From Flavilitoribacter nigricans DSM 23189 = NBRC 102662 (lineage in GTDB: Bacteria > Bacteroidota > Bacteroidia > Chitinophagales > Saprospiraceae), in contig NZ_PDUD01000002.1 in the NCBI RefSeq assembly GCF_002646595.1, positions 294,102 through 358,101 on the forward strand: a DNA stretch of 64,000 nucleotides. The letters are read 5' to 3'. Under the pieces are notes generated by a model. It did no database searches. It had not been told where the DNA came from and saw only the letters and a list, made by a program, of their open reading frames with translations. The position numbers were made by a program, and so were the translations under genes. Of the stretch, positions 39,095 through 48,266 are shown in pieces; within the stretch, counting starts at the first letter, position 1; every line of letters starts with the position of its first letter.

Positions 39095-39181
39095 GTTTCG
39101 CTTTATAGCCGATCCAAAGTGGCTTTCCTGAGTGTAATATGATACGTCAGGACCCACCTGCCTTGGTCGGCACATTTTAAA

Positions 39182-39225
39182 CAGCAAAGCTCGTCTGGTA
39201 ATTTCCAAACGAGCTTGCTGCTTTA
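39182..39225 (+). terminator. Probable terminator after the ssb pair
   Basis: A stem of about 17 bp with two or three mismatches (CAGCAAAGCTCGT... against ...ACGAGCTTGCTG, 39182-39220), with only a short T tract after it. It lies between convergent genes and may work on both strands. Confidence 0.55.
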
Positions 39226-39266
39226 AAACCGATTGGAGGGAACCGGTTTCTCGTTTTTACGGGCTC

Positions 39267-40109
39267 TTATTGCTTCAATATCTTTCTTGTGAGTTGTTGT
39301 TGCCCGTTAGTTAAGCGTAAAAAATATAAGCCCCGGGGTTGTGCGTCCAGATCGATCCAGTGGGATTGCTCACCCATGACCAGATCCAATGACTGTTGTT
39401 CGATCAGTTGGCCCACGGCATTGTAGACGGTAAGCAAATAGCGGCCGGGCCGACTATTATCCAGGCTGAGCAGGGCTCCCGAACGAGTGGGATTCGGACT
39501 GATCCGGATGGCATCAAAAGTAAGCTCCTGATCGCGGACATTGCTGGTACCGGCTTCGGTGATCACCAACGGATCCGAGAGGAAAGTCCCGACATCACCG
39601 CTAACCGAACCGTTACCGTTTACCGCATTGCCCCCGGCGTAGATCCGGACATCTCCCAGCCCACCGGCCGGAGCGGTCCAGTCGATCGTAAATACATTGC
39701 TGTTGCTCCGGGCACTGTGCTCGGCGTACATGCGGTCGTTGAGCGGAGTAACCTGCATACCGCTGGGCGCAGCGCCAAAGGTGCCGGCATTCAGATTGTC
39801 ATCACCGTAGAGTAATACACTCTGGAAACCATAGCCCGCTGCGTCATCAGCGCCGGTGATCGCCACGCGCAGGGTATAGGTTTTGCCCGGTTCGTAGGTC
39901 GTGACGGCAGCTTCTCCGTCGAGCAGCTGAACATTCAGCGCCGGGGAATAACTTCCGGAAGTGTGACAGGTACTACAGGAGGAATTGTTACTCAGCGGCG
40001 ACATGGTCCGGTCTGCCTTCTGAGCTTTTGCCGGGCCGTCGGAGGCATTCCATCCAATAATAGCCAGTGCGATCAGGGAAAATACAGTGTAAAGCATTCT
40101 AATTTTCAT
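39267..40109 (-). CDS. T9SS-sorted protein with choice-of-anchor V-like domain and CxxCH motif
   Basis: 280-aa exported protein. Signal peptide about 1-29 (YTVFSLIALAIIGWNAS). Cys45-Ser-Thr-Cys48-His49 is a c-type heme-binding pattern just after it. The following beta-domain (SPALNVQLLDGEAAVTTYEPGKTYTLRVAI ... GYGFQSVLL) resembles Reeler/choice-of-anchor V domains. The last ~75 residues (ISPNPTRSGALLSL, LTVYNAVGQLIEQQ, QPRGLYFLRL) are a T9SS type A sorting domain. Heme attachment is possible but the single motif could also serve a structural disulfide. Single gene. Confidence 0.85.
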   Translation of the reverse strand: MKIRMLYTVFSLIALAIIGWNASDGPAKAQKADRTMSPLSNNSSCSTCHTSGSYSPALNVQLLDGEAAVTTYEPGKTYTLRVAITGADDAAGYGFQSVLLYGDDNLNAGTFGAAPSGMQVTPLNDRMYAEHSARSNSNVFTIDWTAPAGGLGDVRIYAGGNAVNGNGSVSGDVGTFLSDPLVITEAGTSNVRDQELTFDAIRISPNPTRSGALLSLDNSRPGRYLLTVYNAVGQLIEQQSLDLVMGEQSHWIDLDAQPRGLYFLRLTNGQQQLTRKILKQ

Positions 40110-40767
40110 AGAAGAATGGGTTTTCTGATTTGGAGAAATAGATAGAAGCGTGATCGTAAAATATCAGCTGTACCGTCGAAAAGGGCAACCACTACAGCCT
40201 TAAATTTCATAAAACAGTCTCTCAGAAATCAGCGTATGGAAGCACAGAAGTTCCTACGCTTTCCGCCGGAGGACCGTTCAGTTTTCAAATTGTTGCATGC
40301 AAAAATTACAATTTCAATAGCGGTAACCAATCCAATACCTTAAGATCAGGCGAAAAGGTAATTGTTAGCGTATAAGGCTTACCTTGATGTTGTAATTCAG
40401 ACTGCTATTGCGATTGAATAATTGCATGACAATTTATTGAAACTAAACCACCCTGCCGTATACCCGACGCAAAATGGTATGGGATATTCTCCAACCGCTT
40501 CGGTCAGTATATTTACGTTGATCAACGGCAAAAAGGATTTAACAGGGTTCCCAAATATCCGGCATTTTTGTAGCAATAGCCTTCCGGTCAGACCTCGATC
40601 CTTAAAGATAGGCATTTAGAGATGGGGCCGGTATTCGGCTCAACCGAATGGGAAAAAAACCAAGGTGAACCGGAAAAATGGCGGTCCGAGCGGAGGGAAA
40701 GTCGATTGGGAAAAGGGTTCCTGTAAATAGGCAGTTTCTCGGAAAAATAATGATTCGGACTTGAGAC
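40110..40767. other. Intergenic stretch, nothing recognised
   Basis: About 660 bp between the T9SS protein start and the acyltransferase stop. Two small frames on opposite strands (40422-40619 and 40397-40615) are shadows of each other with no family features. No repeat or RNA was recognised. Confidence 0.5.
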
Positions 40768-41313
40768 TTAATTGAAACTGTACCCCGGTACTTTGCCTTC
40801 TACGCCTTTGAAATATTCGTATATGGCGGCAAAGTCAGCTTCCATACTTTCGGTTGTATAATAAGGCTCGGAGGTACCGATCACCTTTTTGCCGTAGTCG
40901 AATTTGCAGAAAATAATGGGCACTTCCGCTCCCTTGGCGATATAGTAAAACCCGGTTTTCAGTTTTTCCACCCGTTTACGGGTTCCTTCCGGAGCGATGC
41001 AGATCTTCATATGCTCGGATTCCTCAAACTTATCTACTACGGCATCCACGAACTTATTGCGCCGGCTGCGATCCACAGGAATGCCCCCCAACCAGCGAAA
41101 GAGGAAACCAAAAGGAGATTTGAAGAGGGAATCCTTGCCGACGTACCGAATATCCTCATCCATGGCTTCGCGCACCAGCAGGCCCAGCGGAAAGTCCCAG
41201 TTGGAAGTATGAGGGATCACGATGATGATGTATTTATCCGGCCAGGGCTTTGGATGCAGGTCCAATCGCCAGCCTAGTGTATTCAGGATAAATTTGCTAA
41301 CCGCCTGGATCAT
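40768..41313 (-). CDS. PlsC-like 1-acylglycerol-3-phosphate acyltransferase family protein
   Basis: 181-aa short member of the glycerolipid acyltransferase family. Motif I HTSNWD (HX4D catalytic pair), motif II-like GGIPVDRSRR and motif III APEGTRKR are present. The proteins are membrane associated and act in phospholipid or ornithine-lipid synthesis; substrate cannot be told. It is shorter than typical PlsC (~240 aa). Single gene. Confidence 0.85.
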   Translation of the reverse strand: MIQAVSKFILNTLGWRLDLHPKPWPDKYIIIVIPHTSNWDFPLGLLVREAMDEDIRYVGKDSLFKSPFGFLFRWLGGIPVDRSRRNKFVDAVVDKFEESEHMKICIAPEGTRKRVEKLKTGFYYIAKGAEVPIIFCKFDYGKKVIGTSEPYYTTESMEADFAAIYEYFKGVEGKVPGYSFN

Positions 41314-41512
41314 AAGTTGATATTAAAAAGAAAAAGTCTCAAAAAAGTTTTCTAAATAAGTAACCCTTAAGCAAAAATCGAGTTCAAAGTAGACAAAAAA
41401 CAGGGAATTTGCGTTTTCCTTTTGTAACAAAAGCTACACACTGTTCCCCCGCCGATGAGTAAGTTATAGAAAATGATTAACTTGACACTTGAAAAATTGC
41501 ACTGATACTACT

Positions 41513-43840
41513 TTGAAAAGGAACACACTGGCCATATTATGTATGTTGGCTAGCCTGTTTACCTGGGCCCAAAACCCGACTACAGATTCGCTAGACCTGC
41601 CGCTCGAGCTACAGTTCGTACCGGTGGGTGGATTCTACCACCAGCAGGTCGAAGTGGAACTGATCGCTCCGCAGGGAGACATTTTTTACACCACCGACGG
41701 CAGTAAACCTACCCGCCGCAGCAAGGCCTACCGGGGCCCGATCACCCTGAAGCAAACGACCGTCATTCGCGCAATCGCCATCAGTGCCGATAACACCAGC
41801 GACCTGCTGGGTAATACTTATTTCATCGACGAACCGGACACGGACTTCCCCATTGTTTCCCTCGGTATCACGCCCTACCTGTTGTTCGACCCCTACAAAG
41901 GGATCTTTATGCAGGGTAGCCGGGCCGTGGATTCCCTCTGGCAGAAGCCCGGCGCTAATTTCTGGACCCGCCGGGAGTTTCCCCTGCAGGTCGAGATCTA
42001 CGAAAGCGATGGTCGCTGCGTGTATAATAACATGAGTGGTTTCCGTTTGTTTGGCGGAATGAGCCGTCTGTTCCCACAGAAAAGTCTGGCCCTGGTGGCG
42101 CGAAACCGCTACGGCCAAAAAAGATTTGACTATCCGATCTTCGGAGAGGACGGTCCCAAAGAATTTAAATACCTCGTGCTGCGTAATTCCGGAAGTGATT
42201 TTGGCAAAACCCACTTTCGCGACGGTCTGATGACCGGTCTGGTGGAAGACTGGGATATCGACAAGCAGGCCTTCCGCGCTTCCCACGTCTACATCAACGG
42301 TAAATACTGGGGGATCTTCAATATCCGGGAAAAGGTGAACCGCTATTTCATTGAATCTCACAATGAAGTGGACAAGGATAGCCTCGACCTGATCGAACAC
42401 CGCCAAACGCTCAAACGCGGCAGCAAGCGGGAATACCTTCGGTTTATCGAATATATCGAACAGAGCGACCTCCGGCAGCCGGACCAGTATGCCTACGTAT
42501 CCGGCAAAATGGAGATCGACAACTATATGAACCACCAGATCGCGCAGATCTATTTCGACAATCAGGATGCCGGAGGTAATATCAAGTTTTGGCGCCCCCA
42601 GACGGAAGAAGGTCGCTGGCGCTGGATCCTTTTTGATACCGACTGGGGTTTTGGCCTGCATCAGCACGATGCCTACAAGAATAATAGTTTGGCCTTCCAT
42701 ACCGAAGCGGACGGACCCGCCTGGCCCAATCCTCCCTGGAGTACGGTATTGTTGCGCAAGCTTCTGGAGAATGACGGCTTCCGACGCGAGTTTGTTAACC
42801 GCTTTGCCGACCATCTGAATGTCTCCTTTGCATCCGAACGGGTGATGCACCGCATCGATTCCCTGCTGGAGATCTACACGCCGGAAATGGATCGTCATCT
42901 GGATCGCTGGCGCCTGAGCGACCGCAAATGGCAAAATCAGATCAATCGTATGCGGGCTTTTGCTGCGGAAAGACCCAATTACGTGCGGATGCACCTGATG
43001 GACAAATTCAATACCGGTGGGCAGCGCAATCTGCACGCCGAAACGACGCCGGGCGGAAGTGTCGTGATCAATGGGCATGTCCGCGTCCGGCAGGATAAGG
43101 CTTTCGATGGGATCTACTTTGAAAATTATCCGGTCCACATCCGGGCAATTCCCGATTACGGCTATCGCTTTTCCCACTGGGAGGGGATTACGCTGGAGGA
43201 TAATCAGCGTTCCTTTGAGATCCAGCTTCGGAAAAAACAGTACGTTTTTAAGGCCGTTTTTGAGCCTTTTGCGCATCCGCTGCTCGGAAAAGTGATGATC
43301 AACGAAATAGCTCCCATCAATAAGAAGGCGGGCGACTGGATCGAATTGTACAATAGCACCAACAAGCGGGTTACCCTCACCGACTGGGTACTGACGGACC
43401 TGAAAAACGAATGGACCTTTCCCCGCGCGGTGATCGACCCGAATGATTATCTGGTGATCTGCCGGGATTCTGCTAAGTTCTTCACCCAGTTCCCGAATTC
43501 CTATAACGTCATCGTCGGCCCCGATTTCGGGATCAATAAACGCAAGGAAACGCTGGCCCTGTTCTCGCGCCTCGGCGCTGTGGTAGACAGCATCAGCTAC
43601 GAAGTACCGCCGCAGGATTCGGTTTTCTCTCTGAGTCTGCTGCTCCCGGAACTCGATAATGCTGATCCGGAAAACTGGGCACTCCGCCCCGGCACCGGTT
43701 CACCCAACCTGCCCAACCCTTATTATCTGGAAAGCACGATCCGCCATACCCAGGCGCTGTGGCTACAAATGGGCCTGGCGGCTACGGTAGTTGTGTTGTG
43801 TATTTTCCTGCTGGTGTTGCGAAATCGGGGGGTTATTTAA
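41513..43840 (+). CDS. CotH kinase-family surface protein with lamin-tail domain
   Basis: About 775-aa exported protein. The best start is a TTG at 41513 giving MKRNTLAILCMLASLFTWAQ, a clean signal peptide; another TTG at 41489 adds 8 residues. After it: a chitobiase C-terminal-like segment (YTTDGSKPTRRSKAYRG), a CotH protein-kinase-like domain (about 110-480, with SGFRLFGGMSRLFPQKS, YINGKYWGIFNIREKVN and RWILFDTDWGFG), and a lamin-tail domain (about 605-710, VMINEIAPINKKAGDWIELYN). A C-terminal transmembrane helix (LQMGLAATVVVLCIFLLVL) follows. CotH proteins phosphorylate surface proteins in spores; here it probably modifies or binds envelope components, with targets unknown. Confidence 0.87.
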   Translation: MKRNTLAILCMLASLFTWAQNPTTDSLDLPLELQFVPVGGFYHQQVEVELIAPQGDIFYTTDGSKPTRRSKAYRGPITLKQTTVIRAIAISADNTSDLLGNTYFIDEPDTDFPIVSLGITPYLLFDPYKGIFMQGSRAVDSLWQKPGANFWTRREFPLQVEIYESDGRCVYNNMSGFRLFGGMSRLFPQKSLALVARNRYGQKRFDYPIFGEDGPKEFKYLVLRNSGSDFGKTHFRDGLMTGLVEDWDIDKQAFRASHVYINGKYWGIFNIREKVNRYFIESHNEVDKDSLDLIEHRQTLKRGSKREYLRFIEYIEQSDLRQPDQYAYVSGKMEIDNYMNHQIAQIYFDNQDAGGNIKFWRPQTEEGRWRWILFDTDWGFGLHQHDAYKNNSLAFHTEADGPAWPNPPWSTVLLRKLLENDGFRREFVNRFADHLNVSFASERVMHRIDSLLEIYTPEMDRHLDRWRLSDRKWQNQINRMRAFAAERPNYVRMHLMDKFNTGGQRNLHAETTPGGSVVINGHVRVRQDKAFDGIYFENYPVHIRAIPDYGYRFSHWEGITLEDNQRSFEIQLRKKQYVFKAVFEPFAHPLLGKVMINEIAPINKKAGDWIELYNSTNKRVTLTDWVLTDLKNEWTFPRAVIDPNDYLVICRDSAKFFTQFPNSYNVIVGPDFGINKRKETLALFSRLGAVVDSISYEVPPQDSVFSLSLLLPELDNADPENWALRPGTGSPNLPNPYYLESTIRHTQALWLQMGLAATVVVLCIFLLVLRNRGVI

Positions 43841-43944
43841 GGCCTGATCAATTGCCCTATGACCTTATCCCAAAACTTGCCAGTAGCTCTTTGCACCGAA
43901 GATCATGGACTATTTCTACCTAGGCTCAATCTCAAGGATCATCC

Positions 43945-44190
43945 ATGCCCTATCACCTCATCAACCCGCTAATGGATCTGTTTCCGGTATTGCTGATCTC
44001 CGTCCTGCTCTACCGGATGCGGTATCTCCGGGCGGAGATCGATGCTAAGGAAGAGGCTCTGGAAAAAAACTACTCTTCAAAACTGGCCCGTGAGATCACC
44101 TTCATGCGTGCCTTCAGGGTTATCATGACCATTTTCATGGTTTGCGCTCTGATCTACAGCCTGTTTTCTTTTATACGGTACAATTCCTAG
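43945..44190 (+). CDS. Small two-helix membrane protein of unknown function
   Basis: 81-aa protein with two hydrophobic helices (LFPVLLISVLLY and VIMTIFMVCALIYSLFSFI) separated by a charged amphipathic stretch (RAEIDAKEEALEKNYSSKLAREI). It resembles no named family. It is convergent with the caspase-family gene. Confidence 0.6.
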   Translation: MPYHLINPLMDLFPVLLISVLLYRMRYLRAEIDAKEEALEKNYSSKLAREITFMRAFRVIMTIFMVCALIYSLFSFIRYNS

Positions 44191-44209
44191 TCTACAAATG
44201 CTAACTATG

Positions 44210-46186
44210 CTATTGCTCCGGTTCGCTTTCTTCCCGGTATTCCGGATTCGGCATTCTGAAACGGATCAGTTCTGTAGTCCAGTCCGAACCGGCGATCTTA
44301 CCGGGTAGAGACAGGGCGATCCCCCGGTTGACCGCATCCGTCACCATCGGCAGTGCCGACTGATCAAAGGTAGCCGGATCAAATTCCCGGGTACTCACCA
44401 TTAGTTTTAGCCAGAAAAAACTGTTCGGCCAGTTCTGTACCTGAATGTGGCGGGCATAATCCAGCGGGAGTTCATTACCACTGTAGGCCCAGACCGACTG
44501 CCCGGGTTCGAGAAATACTACCGGTTCGCCCAGGAGGCCGGAATAGATTTGAAAAGTTTCCGAAAGGTAGATCAGCGAGCAGTAGAGTCGGCTGGAATAG
44601 CGGTTGGTTAGTTTGATCCGGATCATGTTCCCCCAGTCGCCGCTGGGTACCTTCCGGAAGTTCAAAACGACTTCTTCCCCCTCTAGAGGCAGGAGTTCCT
44701 GCGACAGATCATTTTTCACCCGATAGATCTCGAGCTCGGCCGGTGATTTCTCAAACAGGAAAACGTTGGGATTGTGCAGCTCCCGCACGAAATGCCATTT
44801 GGCCATGTTGCGCAGGTAAATGATCGTATTCTTCGCCGCTTTGGCGGACAGGTTGTCGGTTGGATGCACTACCGCCCGGACCGGATCAAAGGGCAGGGTG
44901 ATCATAAAGCCGTCGTTTTGTTCCCGGATCACATAATCGGCGTTTTGCTCGGTATCTACCAGCAACAGGCGATCCTTGAAACCGGCCATTTCCTGCTCAA
45001 TGTGGGATCGTCCCTCCCCCTCGACGGCCAGCAAAACCCGGATGGGCTGAGCCAGAGCTCCGGGCACAGCTGTCCGATAACCTTTCGTGGGATTCAGGCG
45101 GGTCATGACTTCCGGATCGGAAATACTGAGGCGGGTATGGGACATCTTTACCGAACTGACCTGCGCGGTAAAAGGTTCTCCCTCCGCATCATCTACATGG
45201 ATCGATTTCAGATCCGGAGCAATACCGTGCATCGCTCCGAGATCCAGGACCCAGCCTTCGGTCTTATTGTATACTACATTACCTTCATTGAGCCGGCGAC
45301 TCACCTCCCGCCCCAAAAAGCCGCTGAATAACTGTTGGCTATCGGGTCCCTGTACGTAGACCTGCGGGGTCTGCTGGTATTCATTTTTCACCATGTACCG
45401 GATCCGATTACGCAAATCGAAATAACTGATCGTGGCCTCCTCCCCTTCCAGCAGCGACAGTAGGGTACTGGTAAATACCCCGCCACCATTGACCTCGTAG
45501 GCCAGCTGGTCGCTCCGGCAGGCCCCCATCATGACGTGTTGCCCCGCGGGCAGCACCCGCGGCAGTGGTTTTTTGGCCAGTTCCGTGGCGTCGATCTGGT
45601 CGGCAAACAGGAACTGTTCCCAGGGGCGCTGCGGACAGGCTTTGGTCAGTCTGGAAGTCTCGTAACTGCGGGGCTGGATCTTTTCACCTTCTTCCGAATG
45701 GTCCAAATCCCGGGTTCCGCTGCCGGAATGACAGCAATCGAAAATGACGATGATGTGGGCCTGCGTATCGGCCAGTTCGTGCAGTAAGAACCGGAGTTCT
45801 TTGTCCGCCAGAAGATTATAGGTCGTCGATTCGCCCTCCTTTACGATCGCATCGTAATTGACCAGACATTCCAGTTTCCCGTCCGGTTCGTAGGGCCACA
45901 GACCGGGGTCCGCATCCTCCTGGGTACCGTGACCGGAGAAATAAAAAAGGGCGGTATCTTCGGGCCCGGCCTGGGCCAGGTGTTTGCGGAAACCGTCTAC
46001 GATAGCGGCTTTGGTGGCCGCTTCGTTTTCGAGCACCAGGAGCTGGGGTTGCAGATCCTGGTGTTTAGTTTCAAGATAGTTCTTTACTTTGCGAATATCG
46101 TTAACACAGCCTCCGAGCGGAGGTACCGGGAGCGAATAATCGTCTATAGCGACCAGCAGGCCGTATAGCTGAGGTGTTTCAGGCAT
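44210..46186 (-). CDS. Caspase-family (metacaspase-like) cysteine peptidase with C-terminal sensor-like region
   Basis: 658-aa protein without signal peptide. Residues 1-290 are a peptidase C14 fold: YGLLVAIDDY start, His86 in FYFSGHGTQ and the Cys of FDCCHSGSG (most likely Cys152) form the dyad. The rest (about 300-650) is a beta-rich region with DUF4384-like pattern (NMIRIKLTNRYSSRLYCSLIYLSETFQIYSGLLGE), ending SLPGKIAGSDWTTELIRFR. Bacterial relatives serve in proteolysis, regulated cell death or antiphage defence; which applies is unknown. It lies divergent from rpsT and is transcribed alone. Confidence 0.88.
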   Translation of the reverse strand: MPETPQLYGLLVAIDDYSLPVPPLGGCVNDIRKVKNYLETKHQDLQPQLLVLENEAATKAAIVDGFRKHLAQAGPEDTALFYFSGHGTQEDADPGLWPYEPDGKLECLVNYDAIVKEGESTTYNLLADKELRFLLHELADTQAHIIVIFDCCHSGSGTRDLDHSEEGEKIQPRSYETSRLTKACPQRPWEQFLFADQIDATELAKKPLPRVLPAGQHVMMGACRSDQLAYEVNGGGVFTSTLLSLLEGEEATISYFDLRNRIRYMVKNEYQQTPQVYVQGPDSQQLFSGFLGREVSRRLNEGNVVYNKTEGWVLDLGAMHGIAPDLKSIHVDDAEGEPFTAQVSSVKMSHTRLSISDPEVMTRLNPTKGYRTAVPGALAQPIRVLLAVEGEGRSHIEQEMAGFKDRLLLVDTEQNADYVIREQNDGFMITLPFDPVRAVVHPTDNLSAKAAKNTIIYLRNMAKWHFVRELHNPNVFLFEKSPAELEIYRVKNDLSQELLPLEGEEVVLNFRKVPSGDWGNMIRIKLTNRYSSRLYCSLIYLSETFQIYSGLLGEPVVFLEPGQSVWAYSGNELPLDYARHIQVQNWPNSFFWLKLMVSTREFDPATFDQSALPMVTDAVNRGIALSLPGKIAGSDWTTELIRFRMPNPEYREESEPEQ

Positions 46187-46247
46187 TTTCTTTACTTTTT
46201 CTCTGCAATAAATATAGCAAAAGCTTTTCTATTCGAGTTATTTCCAT

Positions 46248-46255
46248 TACTTTTG
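46248..46255 (+). promoter_or_regulatory. Bacteroidota-type -7 promoter box of rpsT
   Basis: TACTTTTG matches the TAnnTTTG -7 consensus of this phylum exactly. It lies 50 bp before the rpsT start and gives a normal 5' leader. No clear TTTG -33 element is seen. Confidence 0.5.
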
Positions 46256-46305
46256 CGGTCCTATTTTAAATAAGGACCTGGAAGAACGTAAATTATTAGT
46301 TTTTT

Positions 46306-46566
46306 ATGGCACATCATAAATCAGCAAAAAAGAGAATTCGTCAGGACGAGAAAAAGCGTCTGCACAACCGCTATTACAAGAAATCAACTCGTACTGCGAT
46401 CAAGAAATTGCGGGAAATGGAAGATGCTGGTGAAGCAGCCAAGTTTTTGCCTAAAGTAGCTAGCATGATCGATGGATTGGCTAAGCGCAATATCTGGCAC
46501 GACAACAAAGCTGCCAACCTGAAAAGCAGTCTGGCCATACACGTAAATAAGCTGGAAAACGCTTAG
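46306..46566 (+). CDS. rpsT: 30S ribosomal protein S20
   Basis: 86-aa basic protein: MAHHKSAKKRIRQDEKKRLHNRYYKKSTRTAIKK start and a helical body typical of S20, which binds 16S rRNA early in 30S assembly. Length is normal. A TAnnTTTG-type box precedes it and a terminator follows at 46607. Confidence 0.96.
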   Translation: MAHHKSAKKRIRQDEKKRLHNRYYKKSTRTAIKKLREMEDAGEAAKFLPKVASMIDGLAKRNIWHDNKAANLKSSLAIHVNKLENA

Positions 46567-46606
46567 TCTATATATTTTTGCCAATTTCGGTACAATCGTA
46601 CGGCAA

Positions 46607-46643
46607 AAAAGGGTATATCCGTAGCTCATGGGTATACCCTTTT
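46607..46643 (+). terminator. Intrinsic terminator of rpsT
   Basis: An 11-bp stem (AAAAGGGTATA at 46607-46617 with TATACCCTTTT at 46633-46643) begins about 40 bp after the rpsT stop and ends in a short T-run. Confidence 0.75.
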
Positions 46644-46729
46644 GTCGTTGGATTGTCTCTTCACTATTTGCCTGTACCCCAAAGTATGATTAACTTGGGG
46701 CCTTTACACCAACCTGTATTCACAGTATA

Positions 46730-47329
46730 GTGGCCAAGAACAAGAAGAACAAAAAGCAAAAGATACTGGAAGCAGCAGCCCGGCTATTTCGGGAGAAGGG
46801 ATATACGGCCACATCGATGCGCGATCTCGCGCAGGCTGTTGACCTCAAAGCCTCCAGCCTCTACAACCATATCAGCGGGAAAGAAGGTCTCCTGCGCGAG
46901 ATCTGTTTCAACAACGCACATCGCTTCCACCGGGAACTGGATCAGATCGAGATCCGGGAAGACAGCGCGGAAGCCAAAGTACGGGCACTGATCCATCTCC
47001 ACATTCAGGTTGCTACCGAAGATATTACTTCGATCACGGCTTTCAATGACGAATGGCGTCACCTTACCGAACCGCATCTCAGCGAATTTATTGCCCAGCG
47101 GAAATCCTACGAATCGAGATTCCGGTCCATTATCGAAGCCGGGATGAAGGATGGCTCTTTCAAGGTATTCCACGCCAATATCGCGCTGTACACCATATTT
47201 TCCGCTATTCGCTGGATCTACGACTGGTACCAGCCGGGAAAAAGTATCAGCATGGAGCAGCTGGAAGAGGAGATCTCGGGCCTGCTGCTCAACGGACTGA
47301 ATGCCGATACGACCTTCCAGATCCTCTGA
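46730..47329 (+). CDS. TetR/AcrR-family transcriptional regulator
   Basis: 199-aa regulator starting at a GTG (46730). N-terminal HTH: KILEAAARLFREKGYTATSMRDLAQAVDLKASSLYNHISGKEGLL, the TetR pattern with recognition helix SSLYNHI. The C-terminal ligand-binding part is helical with no close clue to its ligand. The next gene begins 17 bp after the stop, so the two may be co-transcribed. Target genes are unknown. Confidence 0.9.
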   Translation: MAKNKKNKKQKILEAAARLFREKGYTATSMRDLAQAVDLKASSLYNHISGKEGLLREICFNNAHRFHRELDQIEIREDSAEAKVRALIHLHIQVATEDITSITAFNDEWRHLTEPHLSEFIAQRKSYESRFRSIIEAGMKDGSFKVFHANIALYTIFSAIRWIYDWYQPGKSISMEQLEEEISGLLLNGLNADTTFQIL

Positions 47330-47345
47330 GCCAAAATCCGAACCG

Positions 47346-47792
47346 ATGAAAACTCCCGTTTTACTTTTTTGCCTGTGCCTGGGCATCGGCGTTTTGCAAT
47401 CTTCCTGCAAAAAGGACGATGACGGCATGCTACCCGCCGATGATTGTCAGATATCCGCCAGCGTGGATGGGGTCCCCTACCGCTGGAGAATGCTCGCCGA
47501 TTGCAGTTACAACAACGACCTGCTGCAGGTGGGAAATATTGCCAGCGACGAGGCCGAACTGACTATCACGCCAATTGACGGCACCGGTAGTTTCCCGACC
47601 GTCAATCCCAATAATACGATCACGCTACTGCTTACCCTGGATGCGACCACTCAGATCTACGTGGCGGATGTGGAGATCGAGGTGAGCTCCCTTTCCGACT
47701 CCCGGGCAGTCGGTACCTTCGAGGGGATCTTTACCGATATTGGTGGTAATACCTATCTGGTGGAGAATGGGAAATTCCGGGGCGTATTCTAG
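47346..47792 (+). CDS. Lipoprotein of unknown function
   Basis: 148-aa predicted lipoprotein: TPVLLFCLCLGIGVLQSSC lipobox followed by KKDDDG, typical of Bacteroidota. The mature domain has DDCQISASVDGVPYRW and GTFEGIFTDIGGNTYLVENGKFRGVF, as seen in small beta-sandwich proteins of the phylum. The frame extends into the TetR gene, but the ATG at 47346 gives the standard signal. A terminator follows at 47838. Confidence 0.8.
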   Translation: MKTPVLLFCLCLGIGVLQSSCKKDDDGMLPADDCQISASVDGVPYRWRMLADCSYNNDLLQVGNIASDEAELTITPIDGTGSFPTVNPNNTITLLLTLDATTQIYVADVEIEVSSLSDSRAVGTFEGIFTDIGGNTYLVENGKFRGVF

Positions 47793-47837
47793 ATTCCTGG
47801 CTTTCCCCACAGGGAACTTCCAGCAGCCCTATATGAC

Positions 47838-47873
47838 AAAAGCCCTTCTCAGACTGGCTAAGAAGAGCTTTTT
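47838..47873 (+). terminator. Probable terminator of the TetR-lipoprotein pair
   Basis: Stem AAAGC-CCTTCT against AGAAGA-GCTTT with following T's. It sits about 45 bp after the lipoprotein stop. Confidence 0.6.
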
Positions 47874-47966
47874 GATCTGCTTTGGTTCTTGATTTGGCTT
47901 GGTTAAGACTGAGTTTTTTCTTCAATCATGCAGGTCTGGGGGCAAATCTACAAATTATTATCGCCA

Positions 47967-47988
47967 AAAACGAACGTTTGTTCGTTTT
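47967..47988. repeat. Perfect palindrome AAAACGAAC-GTTT-GTTCGTTTT
   Basis: Nine-bp arms around a 4-nt centre in the 470-bp gap before the protease gene (47793-48266). It may be an operator; nothing else is recognised in the gap besides the terminator and the -7 box at 48221. Confidence 0.5.
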
Positions 47989-48220
47989 AGTTAGCAAATT
48001 TTCGCTCCGCTTCGGTTTTTTGAGAAAATACCCCATAATCTATTGTTTGGGAAACAGCAATCGAAAACCCCAACCGACCAGCTAAGATCCAGTCGGCGGA
48101 GATATTTTCCCAAACCGGGGTGGGGAACAAAAGGCTACCTGGCCCTGGGCCCGGAAAACCGGTATAAGAGACCACTACTATATTTCCGCCTTCAAACTTC
48201 CATTATTGATACTGGAAGTG

Positions 48221-48228
48221 TATTTTTG
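48221..48228 (+). promoter_or_regulatory. -7 promoter box of the trypsin-like protease gene
   Basis: TATTTTTG fits TAnnTTTG. A start site about 7 bp on would fall near 48235, which argues that translation begins at the ATG at 48267, not at the GTG at 48234. Confidence 0.4.
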
Positions 48229-48266
48229 CCAGCGTGCCAAATCAAAAGGGGCACAAAAGTCTAAGC

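Noticed and set aside
40397..40619. Opposite-strand small frames in the 650-bp gap
   Set aside because: They mirror each other and show no codon bias or family features.
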